Below the pieces are notes generated by a model. That model did no database searches. It had not been told where the DNA came from and worked only from the letters and a program-made list of their open reading frames with translations. DNA of 64,000 nt from Flavobacterium fluviatile (GTDB lineage: Bacteria > Bacteroidota > Bacteroidia > Flavobacteriales > Flavobacteriaceae): positions 124,001-188,000 of the forward strand of contig NZ_JAADZW010000004.1 in the NCBI RefSeq assembly GCF_010645065.1, read 5' to 3'. The position numbers were made by a program, and so were the translations under genes. Shown here piece after piece: positions 1-8,757 of the stretch; within the stretch, counting starts at the first letter, position 1; each line of letters starts with the position of its first letter.

Positions 1-240
1 AATAAAAGTTCCCAACATAAAAAACATTCCTATGCTGTCAAATTTATCCTTTTCAAGCTTTAATAGTACCACTAATAAAATTGTCGCAAATACTGAAAAG
101 ATTAAATACAAAATTTCCAGGCTGTAATGAAAATTACTGTCGTTGACTTTTAAAAAATAAAAAGCTACCTTATGTATTATATAGGTAAAGAAGATGATAA
201 AAAATAAATATAAAAGAGGTTTGTAATTTTTTAAAGGCAT
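1..240 (-). CDS. Small membrane protein beside the ATP synthase genes, DUF6168-like (3' end cut by window edge)
   Basis: The visible 80 residues begin MPLKNYKPLLYLFFIIFF and hold two hydrophobic spans (about residues 8-28 and 44-62), followed by a charged KLEKDKFD stretch and the start of a third span. The reading frame runs off the left edge without a stop. It lies 57 bases downstream of an AtpZ/AtpI-type gene on the same strand. In Flavobacteria a small membrane protein of the DUF6168 type stands between AtpZ and the F0 subunit a gene, so an assembly role beside ATP synthase is inferred from position. The family name is from resemblance only. Confidence 0.5.
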   Translation of the reverse strand, partial: MPLKNYKPLLYLFFIIFFTYIIHKVAFYFLKVNDSNFHYSLEILYLIFSVFATILLVVLLKLEKDKFDSIGMFFMLGTFI

Positions 241-297
241 TTTAAAATAATTTTATGCAAAGATGCAATATTTATTTAAAGCTCTTTAAAAGTAAAA

Positions 298-525
298 TTA
301 CTTTGTTTTATTGATTTCGTTCACCTGTCGAATAACGTTATACAGAGCAAGACCTACACCAACCATAACTAAAATCTTATTATAGTAAATTTTTGGACTC
401 GGATGGTTTTCGTCCAGCCACGTTCCTAAATATGAAAACAAAAAAATAATAACACCCATTTGAATCGGAATATTGATGAGTGCAATCCATTTATTCCTTT
501 GTTTTTTATTCGGTTCCTTTTCCAT
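298..525 (-). CDS. AtpZ/AtpI family protein, F1F0 ATP synthase accessory subunit
   Basis: This is a 75-residue membrane protein with a basic N-terminus (MEKEPNKKQRNK) and two transmembrane helices, about residues 13-36 and 46-66. This is the layout of AtpZ/AtpI proteins, which help F1F0 ATP synthase assembly and in some species aid Mg2+ supply. The GTWLDE turn after the first helix is typical. Its start overlaps the bactofilin stop by 20 bases, so the two are probably translated from one message. Downstream lies another small membrane protein and, outside the window, presumably atpB. The family call is solid; the exact role is inferred. Confidence 0.8.
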   Translation of the reverse strand: MEKEPNKKQRNKWIALINIPIQMGVIIFLFSYLGTWLDENHPSPKIYYNKILVMVGVGLALYNVIRQVNEINKTK

Positions 526-901
526 CTTCTAATAGTATCACCGGATTGGAATTTAGCATTGTACATGTAGCCGTAAACTCAGCTCCTGGCTCGATAGACA
601 ATTTTCCTACTGCCACTTCACCGTGAATACGTGCGGTTGCTTTTATATTAAGAACTTCTAAAACTTTTAGTTTTCCCTGAAATTCTCCTTCAATATCTGC
701 ATTGTGGCAAATAATTTCTCCTTTTAAAACGCCTGATGGTCCGATAACTAATTTTCCCTGTGAAGTAAAATTTCCGATCAGCTCTCCATCCAGTCTGAAA
801 TCAGCTTTAGAAACTATATCACCAATGATAGAAGTTCCTTCAACAATTCGGTTGGTTTTTCCTAAAAGTTCTGTTCCGCTTTTTTTTGCTTTTTCAAACA
901 T
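506..901 (-). CDS. Bactofilin family polymer-forming cytoskeletal protein
   Basis: The 131 residues contain the bactofilin beta-helix core, about residues 20-110, with short repeating Gly/hydrophobic turns (IVEGTSIIGDI, DGELIGNF, GKLVIGPSGVLKGEI, ARIHGEVAVGKL). Bactofilins self-assemble without nucleotide into filaments that scaffold envelope proteins. It starts two bases after the sprE stop and its 3' end overlaps the AtpZ start, so it sits in the middle of a sprE-bactofilin-atp operon. No signal peptide is present, in keeping with a cytoplasmic, membrane-associated polymer. Confidence 0.88.
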   Translation of the reverse strand: MFEKAKKSGTELLGKTNRIVEGTSIIGDIVSKADFRLDGELIGNFTSQGKLVIGPSGVLKGEIICHNADIEGEFQGKLKVLEVLNIKATARIHGEVAVGKLSIEPGAEFTATCTMLNSNPVILLEDGKGTE

Positions 902-903
902 GA

Positions 904-3528
904 TTATGGAGTTTTTGGCGCTAAGTATGTCTGAAGATTTTTCTTCATCTGAACTATTTTATAATTCTCACTTGAAATAATAATGAACGGATATGAGATT
1001 TTATATTTTTCATCATCTCTTAAAACTCCTGCAACATCTCTTGCGTAAGCTTCAGATTTTATACCGTGAATTGCAAAAAAGCTTTCGGTTCTATTGTATT
1101 TGTCAAAAGAAGTGGTTAATCTTTCAAAGTTCTCAATTAGTAAAAAAACCTTAATCGCTTCTTCAATTTTCTTAGCTGTTTTCGTATCGTTTTTATCAAC
1201 TAAATATAAAATTTTCCAGCTTTTCCCATCGACATTAGTAAAATCAAGTTTTTCGAGTGTTGGAATCTGTTTTTCTAAAAGTTCACGTGCGCTTTTACCC
1301 TCTTCACTGTTTGGATAATTATCAGCAACTTCTTCCATGGCTTTTTTATAGGCTGCCAAACCATTCACTTTTCCTAACGTATTGGCTTTTAACAATTCAA
1401 ATTTGGAAACAATCTCATCTCCTGAATATTGATTTATTAAGTTGTCGATATTGTCCAATACTACGTCAAACTGTTCATCCAGAAATAATTTATACCATTT
1501 TTCATATTCCTTTTCAGGTGACAAATTTGAACCGTTTTCTGGATTTGTATTGTTTAAAATCTGGGCATATCTCGAATTTGGGTAATTGGCTGTAATATCA
1601 GACTTTATCCTTTCTGCTCTTGCCGGATTGGTAATCTGATACATTTTATACAAATTGTACATGGATGGCAAAATCCATTTTTCTTCCGGATTATTACGAA
1701 GCAATTGCTCAAATTTACCACTGGCCAGATCGTATTCCTTAAATTTTTCTTTATAAATTAAACCTAACTGATAGTAAGCAAAATTGCGTTCCTTACCAAT
1801 ACTATCCATGGCAATCTGAGTAGTTGGAAGTTGTTTTTCGTAAAAATCTGTTGTATATTTTTCGATAACAATTAAATCTTTCAAAGCATTTATAGAATCC
1901 TGTTTTATACTTATTGAATCTGTCAATGCTGTATTTGCATTAGACCTTGAAGCTGATAATCTCCAGTTTCCTGTTAAGGCTCTGTTGCCCCACATTTTTT
2001 TAAACTGTAATTTACCGTAAGCAACCGTTGATGGATTATAAAAATAAAAAGTACTTGCAGCATCGTTTCCTGATGGAGGATTGAATGCTCCGGTTGCACC
2101 TACAGGGGAACCATTTCCTGCTGACTGAGGATTAACAGCTTCCGGTGCATTGTTTGAATTTGTGTTTAGTTCGATATTTGCTAATCGTTCTTTCTCTTTT
2201 TCTTCTAAGATTCGTTTAGCTTCGTCTTTCTTTTTTAATTCTGCGATATAATTTTCGAAATAGGCTTTTCTTTCTGAATCCGGTAAGCCTTTTACCTTAA
2301 TAATACTATCATTGCGTTTTGCAATTCCTTCGTATTTAATAACGTTGTCTAAGTTTTTTCGGTTTTTTTCGATAAAAGCAAACTCCCTTGTTTTGGGATT
2401 CAATTTTGCTAATGTACTGTCGTAATATTTGGCAGCCATAGTATAATCTGTATTTTTAAAATACATGTTACCGATATTTCTATAAGTCGAAGCCTCCAGA
2501 TAAGAATCTTTTGAATTTCTGTCTAATGATTTATTATAAAATTCTAACGCATTCTCCTGTTGTTTCCTTTTATCATAAAAGACGCCCATTTCATAAAACA
2601 GAATATCATAATAGGGTCTGTTTTCACGATCCTTTACCAGCTTATTATACGTTTCTAAAAATATAGTATCATTGTCGCTTTCATAGTCAAACAGTTGTGC
2701 TTTTTTGGCATAAGCCTGCATCATATATTTTCGATCGGCTTTACGGTTCATATCGATTACACCGTCATAAAAATATGTAGCACTGTCAATTTTTCCTGCT
2801 TCCTGATACATTTGCCCCAGAATAAAACGATATCGGGCTTTGTCTTCGTTTATTTTTGAAAATTTTTCAGCAATCTTAAGTCTGCTAACAGCACTGTCTT
2901 TTTGCTCCAGATTTAAAAAAGCCTCAGCCAGCAAAGCATTTGCATCAGAAAATGTTTGATGTTTTAAATCTGTATTTTTTAATAAAAGTTTTATATTCTT
3001 TATTACAATTGCATCATTTCCTAAACGCATGTTGGTTTTTTCACGCCAGATTTTAGCGGTGTAAATATTACTGCTGTTTGGATATTTGTATAAAATATAA
3101 TTGAATGCTTCAAGTGCGGGAATAAAACGCTGGTCGTAATATCGTGCTTTTCCGAGCATTAAATAAGCCTCATCAATCTGGGTATTTTTCTCTCTCCCGC
3201 CAATATTCATCGAATGTTTCTGAATTGCTTTTGTTGCTTTGGTTTCAGCCAGTTCAAAATCAGGATTTTTGGTTTTTTCCTTTTCAGAAACATCATCATC
3301 GATTTGCATTTTTTCAATCGGAAGCATTTCCCAGAAATTGTCCTGATCATTTCCTTTTATCGTTGCTAACCCTTTATCCAAAGCAATTCCACCGTTGTAC
3401 AAAATGTTATACTTTGTACTTAAAGCATGAGAATTCCTTGCCAAAAAAGTGTCTCTTTTGGTAGAACAGGCTATCAAAAAAAATATAAAAACAAATGGAA
3501 AACTATATTTCAGCGCATTCTTTTTCAA
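904..3528 (-). CDS. sprE: Gliding motility / type IX secretion TPR lipoprotein SprE (PorW)
   Basis: The 874-residue product has a lipoprotein signal (VFIFFLIACSTKR, lipobox Cys about residue 21) and long arrays of tetratricopeptide-like helices at about 110-400 and 560-760, split by a Glu/Lys-rich coil and an Asn/Gly/Pro-rich linker near 460-500. The N-terminal segment KYNILYNGGIALDKG is characteristic of the Bacteroidota SprE/PorW family, and F. johnsoniae SprE is of similar length. SprE/PorW is a periplasm-facing outer-membrane lipoprotein needed for type IX secretion and gliding. The exported GH8 enzyme at 24.3 kb carries the kind of tail this machine handles. The gene is two bases from the bactofilin gene. 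Confidence 0.9.
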   Translation of the reverse strand: MKKNALKYSFPFVFIFFLIACSTKRDTFLARNSHALSTKYNILYNGGIALDKGLATIKGNDQDNFWEMLPIEKMQIDDDVSEKEKTKNPDFELAETKATKAIQKHSMNIGGREKNTQIDEAYLMLGKARYYDQRFIPALEAFNYILYKYPNSSNIYTAKIWREKTNMRLGNDAIVIKNIKLLLKNTDLKHQTFSDANALLAEAFLNLEQKDSAVSRLKIAEKFSKINEDKARYRFILGQMYQEAGKIDSATYFYDGVIDMNRKADRKYMMQAYAKKAQLFDYESDNDTIFLETYNKLVKDRENRPYYDILFYEMGVFYDKRKQQENALEFYNKSLDRNSKDSYLEASTYRNIGNMYFKNTDYTMAAKYYDSTLAKLNPKTREFAFIEKNRKNLDNVIKYEGIAKRNDSIIKVKGLPDSERKAYFENYIAELKKKDEAKRILEEKEKERLANIELNTNSNNAPEAVNPQSAGNGSPVGATGAFNPPSGNDAASTFYFYNPSTVAYGKLQFKKMWGNRALTGNWRLSASRSNANTALTDSISIKQDSINALKDLIVIEKYTTDFYEKQLPTTQIAMDSIGKERNFAYYQLGLIYKEKFKEYDLASGKFEQLLRNNPEEKWILPSMYNLYKMYQITNPARAERIKSDITANYPNSRYAQILNNTNPENGSNLSPEKEYEKWYKLFLDEQFDVVLDNIDNLINQYSGDEIVSKFELLKANTLGKVNGLAAYKKAMEEVADNYPNSEEGKSARELLEKQIPTLEKLDFTNVDGKSWKILYLVDKNDTKTAKKIEEAIKVFLLIENFERLTTSFDKYNRTESFFAIHGIKSEAYARDVAGVLRDDEKYKISYPFIIISSENYKIVQMKKNLQTYLAPKTP

Positions 3529-3615
3529 TAGAAAAGAGTTTAAATCAATTAACTTCTAAAAAGGTTTTTTAGTATATGACCGGTAAAAATACGCTTCTTT
3601 TTGAAATATAGAAAT

Positions 3616-4311
3616 TTAAACCGCAAAAAACGATTCCAGCTCCTGTAAGGTCTCTTTTGAGGTTTGAATATCTTTTACAACTTCCCCTTTATTCAAAGCT
3701 ACAATTCTTTCGCAAACCTCGACTGTATGCTGCAAATCATGACTCGAAACCAGAACGGTAATATTTGGATTTTCGGCCAGTTCTTTTATGATTTTTTTTA
3801 ACCGGCTTACTGTGGTTGGATCTAAATTGGCAAAAGGCTCATCGAGAATAATCACTTCAGGATTACCAATAAGTGTGGCAATGATTCCAACTTTTTTCTG
3901 ATTCCCTTTTGATAAATCACGCAGGTATTTTTTGTTCTTTAAAATTTCACCATTAAAAAATTCTTCATGCTGCGCTAATAAAGCGTCAACATCTGCTTTA
4001 TTCTGATGACGCAAATCTCCGATAAAATAGAAATATTCCTCTGGAGTTAAATAACCGATCAGGAAGCTTTCATCTAAAAATGAGCCTGTAAAAGATTTCC
4101 AGTTTTCGTTTGTATTGACCTGAATATTATTGCTTGTAATATTTCCTGTTGAAGGCTGAATCAGATCCAGCAATAAACTGAAAAAAGTAGTTTTTCCAGC
4201 ACCATTATTTCCTACTAAGCCAAAACTTTGTCCTTTTGGAATTTCAAGATTATTTATGTTTAAAACTGTAGTTCCGTTATATATTTTTGAAAGTTGGTTT
4301 ACTTGTATCAT
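3616..4311 (-). CDS. ABC transporter ATP-binding protein
   Basis: This is a standard ABC ATPase of about 231 residues. Walker A is GLVGNNGAGKTT, the signature is LSKGNQKK, Walker B is VIILDEPFANLD, and the switch His is in VSSHD. I chose the ATG at 4311 (MIQVNQLSKIYNG) because ABC ATPases normally start just before this first beta strand; an in-frame start at 4380 would add 23 uncharacteristic residues. The upstream neighbour is a DUF5687 membrane protein, its likely permease partner. The substrate is unknown. Confidence 0.88.
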   Translation of the reverse strand: MIQVNQLSKIYNGTTVLNINNLEIPKGQSFGLVGNNGAGKTTFFSLLLDLIQPSTGNITSNNIQVNTNENWKSFTGSFLDESFLIGYLTPEEYFYFIGDLRHQNKADVDALLAQHEEFFNGEILKNKKYLRDLSKGNQKKVGIIATLIGNPEVIILDEPFANLDPTTVSRLKKIIKELAENPNITVLVSSHDLQHTVEVCERIVALNKGEVVKDIQTSKETLQELESFFAV

Positions 4312-4389
4312 TACTTTTGGTTTAATTGTTAATTTGTTTAATTGATTTTCAATCGGATAAAAATTATCAAATTGCCACATTTCTAATTA

Positions 4390-5850
4390 CTAACTCTTCT
4401 GTTTGTAAGCGCTGATCGTGCTGTATTTCTCGATTTTGTATCTTTTTTCAATTATAGAAAAAACGGTATTTCTAAATACAAAACCTAAAACCCCTGCTCC
4501 TGCAACCAGCAATAATCCAAGGGTTTTGTCTCCCAAATAAAGCCCGGTTCCATAAAGTCCTAATGGCAATAATAATTTTGGCAGTGTTAATAGCATAGCA
4601 CTTAAATTGAATGCTTTTTTATCTCCAAAAGCACCTCCGGCATTACTTAAATCAATTGGTGTTTTGGTAAATGCTCCGCCAAGAAGTACCAAATGTGAGT
4701 TGACTCCAATATTGTAAATTGCACCAACCACAATCGTCAGGTAAACTTCCCATCCGTAAAAAAGATAAAATGATGCTAAGATTGTAGAAATAAAAGTTGC
4801 AATAACAATCAGCCACCATTTTGAAGTGATGTATCCCCGATACGGAATATTCTGGGTCATCATGAGTTGATAATACGAACTGTCCCAGCTTGGTACAAAC
4901 TGCCCGAAAACAAATAAAAAACCGCCTGAAACGAATATTCCGGCAAAAATGTACATGATTTCAGGCTGATGCGAATTACCAAAAAAGATCAATCCGTAAA
5001 ACAAAAAGAGAATACTCATAAAAATTGTCGTTTTGGATCTTTTGTTTCTTTTAATCAGCTTAATATCATTTTTAAGAAATGTGCCTAAAGTACCGAATTG
5101 ATTTAACCATACAAGGTTTTCAGTTGTCGCAATATCTTCTTTTTTAGAAAGGCCTGCGTCTAAAAATAAATTGTTTTTAAAATATTTGAATGTAAAAATA
5201 TATAAGCCAATTAATGCCAGAAGCGGAATTAAGAATAATCCTTTAGAAGCATAAAATGACTGAAAAACCGGTCCTGTGAAAGAAGTAATATCAAATAATT
5301 TATAATATTGTGCAACACCTAAAGCCAAAGCAATTCCGACAAAAACAACAAATAATTTATCAATATTACTCAAAATAATATTCAAAAAGTTGTTGATATA
5401 TACTATTGAAAAAGCAGCTATCAGCCAAAAAAGAATTCCCAAAACATCATAGCCTTCAACAAATAATACGATCGAAAAAGGAACAAAAAACAGAGCATGC
5501 GCCCAGTTAAAAAACGATATTGCTGTTTTGCCCAAAGAGAAATGTACAATTGCAGGTTTCTTAAGAGGCAGTACCAATAACGGTTTAATATTTAATACCG
5601 GAATGGCCTGCATTAACAAACGAATCACTAAATCAAATAAAAAATAATAAATCAAAAATTTGTTGATGGTAACCAAAGGTTCTAGATTCATTTTTTTGAG
5701 TATGTAGAACGATCCCACTCCCATTCCGATAAAAATAAGGGAGAAATACACCATCAAAAAACCTATTAAAATTTTCATTGCCAGATTTGCACCAAATGAT
5801 GCTGATCTGGTAAAGGCTTTCCATTCGAGATAAATAAACTTTTTAATCAT
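4390..5850 (-). CDS. DUF5687 family membrane protein, probable ABC exporter permease
   Basis: The protein of about 486 residues has roughly ten to twelve hydrophobic helices and an N-terminus (IKKFIYLEWKAFTRS) typical of DUF5687. I place the start at 5850; an upstream in-frame ATG at 5886 would add 12 polar residues. The gene lies directly upstream of an ABC ATPase gene on the same strand. Such pairs in Bacteroidota resemble type 2 exporters in which the membrane subunit and ATPase are separate. The transported substrate cannot be told from the sequence. Confidence 0.82.
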   Translation of the reverse strand: MIKKFIYLEWKAFTRSASFGANLAMKILIGFLMVYFSLIFIGMGVGSFYILKKMNLEPLVTINKFLIYYFLFDLVIRLLMQAIPVLNIKPLLVLPLKKPAIVHFSLGKTAISFFNWAHALFFVPFSIVLFVEGYDVLGILFWLIAAFSIVYINNFLNIILSNIDKLFVVFVGIALALGVAQYYKLFDITSFTGPVFQSFYASKGLFLIPLLALIGLYIFTFKYFKNNLFLDAGLSKKEDIATTENLVWLNQFGTLGTFLKNDIKLIKRNKRSKTTIFMSILFLFYGLIFFGNSHQPEIMYIFAGIFVSGGFLFVFGQFVPSWDSSYYQLMMTQNIPYRGYITSKWWLIVIATFISTILASFYLFYGWEVYLTIVVGAIYNIGVNSHLVLLGGAFTKTPIDLSNAGGAFGDKKAFNLSAMLLTLPKLLLPLGLYGTGLYLGDKTLGLLLVAGAGVLGFVFRNTVFSIIEKRYKIEKYSTISAYKQKS

Positions 5851-5954
5851 GGTTCTTTGGTTTTCAGTTTTGTAGTAAGAGATCAAATTTAGCGAAACGT
5901 TACAAAAAAAGTTAAAAAAAATAGTTTGGTGCCTTTCAATTAGCTGCTGTTTGC

Positions 5955-5962
5955 TACTTTTG
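5955..5962 (+). promoter_or_regulatory. Bacteroidota-type -7 element
   Basis: TACTTTTG matches TAnnTTTG and ends 16 bases before the ATG of the ferredoxin reductase gene at 5979, giving a very short leader. Confidence 0.55.
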
Positions 5963-5978
5963 CATAAAATATCATATC

Positions 5979-7031
5979 ATGCCTTCATTCTTAAAACTCA
6001 TAATTAAAGAGGTAAAACGCGAAACTACAGATGCTGTTTCCATCCTTTTTAATGTTCCTGAAGAACTAAAACCGGACTATAAATTCATTGCCGGACAATA
6101 TATAAACTTAAAATTAACTCTTGACAATCAGGAAATCCGTCGCGCTTATTCCATTTGCTCAGGCCCTGAAAGCGGAGAATTGCGAATTGCTGTAAAAGCA
6201 GTTAAAAATGGTCTTTTCTCCCAATTTGCAAATACAAAATTAAAGGCCGGAGATGTTCTTGAAGTTGGTCAGCCGGAAGGCAAATTTACTTTTGAACCGG
6301 ATGCTGAAAGACAAAAAAACTACGCAGCTTTTGTTGCCGGAAGCGGAATTACGCCGGTTCTCTCTATTATAAAATCGGTTTTAAAAAGTGAACCAAAAAG
6401 TACTTTTGTATTGGTTTACGGAAACAAAACTCCTGAAGAAACTATTTTTCATCAGGAATTACATGACCTTCAGCTACAATATGTAGGACGCTTATTTGTA
6501 CATTATGTATTTAGCCAGGCCAAAGCCGAAAATGCTTTGTTTGGAAGAATCGACAAATCGGCTGTAAATTTTGTATTGAACAACAAGCACAAAGAATTAG
6601 AATTTGATAAGTTTTATTTGTGTGGTCCTGAAGAAATGATCAATACAGTTTCCGGAATTTTAAAAGAAAAGAACGTAAAAGATTCCGCTATCAAATTTGA
6701 GCTTTTTACCTCTTCATCTCAGGAACAGGAAATCAAGGCGTCACTAGAAGGACATACAAAAATTACTGTTTTGGTTGATGATGACGAAGTTACTTTTGAA
6801 ATGTCCCAAAAACAGACTATTCTGGACGCAGCCTTAAAACAAGGCATCGACGCTCCATATTCCTGCCAGGGCGGAATCTGCAGCAGCTGTCTCTGCCGTA
6901 TCACTCAGGGAAGTGCAGAAATGACGAAAAACTCAATCTTAACCGATAAAGAAATTGCTGATGGTTTGGTACTTAGCTGTCAGGCACATCCAACATCTGA
7001 AACTATTTATGTAGATTTTGATGATGTATAA
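5979..7031 (+). CDS. Ferredoxin reductase-type oxidoreductase with C-terminal 2Fe-2S domain (PaaE-like)
   Basis: The 350-residue protein has an FAD-binding barrel with RRAYSICSGP (about 54-63), an NAD(P)-binding domain with GSGITPVLS near 117 and LCGPEEMI near 215, then a plant-type 2Fe-2S ferredoxin domain. Its cluster ligands are C296, C301, C304 and C334 (CQGGICSSC and the later SCQA). This order matches PaaE and related reductases that pass electrons from NADPH to an oxygenase. No paa oxygenase genes are nearby, so the partner is unknown and a role as a general ferredoxin-NADP reductase is possible. It is a single-gene unit with its own promoter and terminator. Confidence 0.85.
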   Translation: MPSFLKLIIKEVKRETTDAVSILFNVPEELKPDYKFIAGQYINLKLTLDNQEIRRAYSICSGPESGELRIAVKAVKNGLFSQFANTKLKAGDVLEVGQPEGKFTFEPDAERQKNYAAFVAGSGITPVLSIIKSVLKSEPKSTFVLVYGNKTPEETIFHQELHDLQLQYVGRLFVHYVFSQAKAENALFGRIDKSAVNFVLNNKHKELEFDKFYLCGPEEMINTVSGILKEKNVKDSAIKFELFTSSSQEQEIKASLEGHTKITVLVDDDEVTFEMSQKQTILDAALKQGIDAPYSCQGGICSSCLCRITQGSAEMTKNSILTDKEIADGLVLSCQAHPTSETIYVDFDDV

Positions 7032-7052
7032 TCATTGAAATTTCTAAAAAAT

Positions 7053-7102
7053 AAAAAATTTCCAAATCCCAATTTTTATGTTGGAATTTGGAAATTTTTT
7101 TT
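7053..7102 (+). terminator. Rho-independent terminator
   Basis: A near-perfect hairpin pairs 7053-7072 with 7081-7100 around an eight-base loop and ends in a T run. It lies 22 bases after the ferredoxin reductase stop. Confidence 0.85.
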
Positions 7103-7187
7103 CACCGTTTAATAACAAATTTTAAATTTTATTCGAAACAAAATTATAAAGTGATTTCATACATTTACGGCTCTAAATAATTAACTT

Positions 7188-8738
7188 ATGAAATACTTTT
7201 CGTTTTTGTTTTTGTTTATCTACTCTACAATTACTTTTTCTCAAAACGAATATGAGACGTTTATCAATAAATATGAGGAATTTGCTTTTTATGCAAAACC
7301 TGATAAAAACAATATACTTTCTAAATATTTTTCAAAAAGAATTCATTCTGATTTACTTAGCCATTATAAAATTAACGATACAATAAAAACCAAAAAATTC
7401 GTTTATCTGACTTTTAAAATTGACCCACAAAACAAAATAACCAATATTATTGTCAATTCGCCATACTCAGAATTAAACAAAAATATTCGTGAAGCCTTTA
7501 TAAATTATAATATTGAAGATTTAAATATTCCCGAAAAAAATCAACTGAACACTTATACGCTACAGATTCTTTCCACAGAAGGAGATAAAATGATTATTAA
7601 TTGCAGCACAAATGTTGTCTTTGATAAACTTCCTGTTTTTGAAGGATGTGAATCTGCTGTAAATAAAACGAAACTATCCAATTGCCTTCTGAACAAAATT
7701 TCTGAACATGTAGCAAATAATATTTCATCTGTCGAAATTAAAAAAGCAAAGGTATTAGGATCATTAAATTTACGTGTAAAATTCTCAGTAAACGAACAAG
7801 GGGAAATTGAACAGGTAAATTGTAAAGCGCCAACAGATAGTTTGACCAAAGAATTAAATCGGGTAGTAGCAATCTTTCCAAAAGCCAAAATTCCAGCTAC
7901 CCGTAATGGTAATCCAACCAGCTTTGTTTATGAAAAAACCATTTCTCTTGAAATAGAATCTGACAATGAAAAATATAAAGAGGAAGTGAATCAATATCAA
8001 GAAAGTTTTTTAAATGTAAGTGACGAATTTCTAAACCAAAATACCGAATTGGCACTTCATTTTAAAAAATATATAAGTGTCGAAGAACTTGATAAAATTC
8101 TTCTCCTAAAAGCCCCGATTAGTATCTATTTTAATATTGACAAAAAAGGCAAACCAATAAATTTTAGAACCAATGCTTATACATCAGAACTTAATGATAA
8201 ACTTATTGGGGTTTTTAAAAAATTTCCATTTGAAAAATTAAATATAAAACCTGTAAATTCAATAGATTCTTACGGCTATCCTATAATAATTAATAGATTT
8301 AACAAAAATATAATTGTGTCTAGCGATAAACCGTCTGTTCATACACCACCTGTTTTTGATAAGGATTGTGAATCATCAAATTCAAAAGAGTTATACGATT
8401 GCATGAATCAAAGCATTAAAAATCTTGTAGTTAATAATTTTAAAAGAACTATCCGAAATAAAACAAAACTTGTTGGTGTCATCAATATCCGTTTTTCGTT
8501 TCAAATAGATGATAAAGGTAAAATCATAAATGTAAAAGCATTTGCGCCTAATGCAGAAATTTGCAACGAGCTCGAACAAATAATAAAAAACATTCCTGAT
8601 GTTTATAAACCTGCTTATCTAAACGGAAATGCTATAATTACAACCCGTAAATATTCTTTTGGTTTTAATGTTGGAAATAATATTATTGATGATTTTAAAA
8701 ATCTGAGAAAAACTCATGGGCCAAAATCCCATTTTTGA
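7188..8738 (+). CDS. Secreted protein with two TonB-C-terminal-like repeats
   Basis: The 516 residues start with a Sec signal peptide (MKYFSFLFLFIYSTITFSQ). The rest is an internal duplication of about 240 residues. Each half has a strand-rich block (YLTFKIDPQNKI / SIYFNIDKKGKP) followed by a block with paired Cys (PVFEGCES...SNCLLNKI / PVFDKDCES...YDCMNQSI) and a beta-alpha-beta unit (LRVKFSVNEQGEIEQV / IRFSFQIDDKGKIINV). The second block is like the C-terminal domain of Flavobacterial TonB proteins, but no membrane anchor or Pro-rich linker is present. It lies between a terminator and a convergent gene, so it is transcribed alone. Function is unknown. Confidence 0.72.
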   Translation: MKYFSFLFLFIYSTITFSQNEYETFINKYEEFAFYAKPDKNNILSKYFSKRIHSDLLSHYKINDTIKTKKFVYLTFKIDPQNKITNIIVNSPYSELNKNIREAFINYNIEDLNIPEKNQLNTYTLQILSTEGDKMIINCSTNVVFDKLPVFEGCESAVNKTKLSNCLLNKISEHVANNISSVEIKKAKVLGSLNLRVKFSVNEQGEIEQVNCKAPTDSLTKELNRVVAIFPKAKIPATRNGNPTSFVYEKTISLEIESDNEKYKEEVNQYQESFLNVSDEFLNQNTELALHFKKYISVEELDKILLLKAPISIYFNIDKKGKPINFRTNAYTSELNDKLIGVFKKFPFEKLNIKPVNSIDSYGYPIIINRFNKNIIVSSDKPSVHTPPVFDKDCESSNSKELYDCMNQSIKNLVVNNFKRTIRNKTKLVGVINIRFSFQIDDKGKIINVKAFAPNAEICNELEQIIKNIPDVYKPAYLNGNAIITTRKYSFGFNVGNNIIDDFKNLRKTHGPKSHF

Positions 8739-8757
8739 AATTATACAAAAATTCCAA

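Noticed and set aside
7553..7888. A 111-codon minus-strand frame inside the TonB-C-like gene
   Set aside because: Antisense shadow of a gene with a signal peptide and clear internal repeats.
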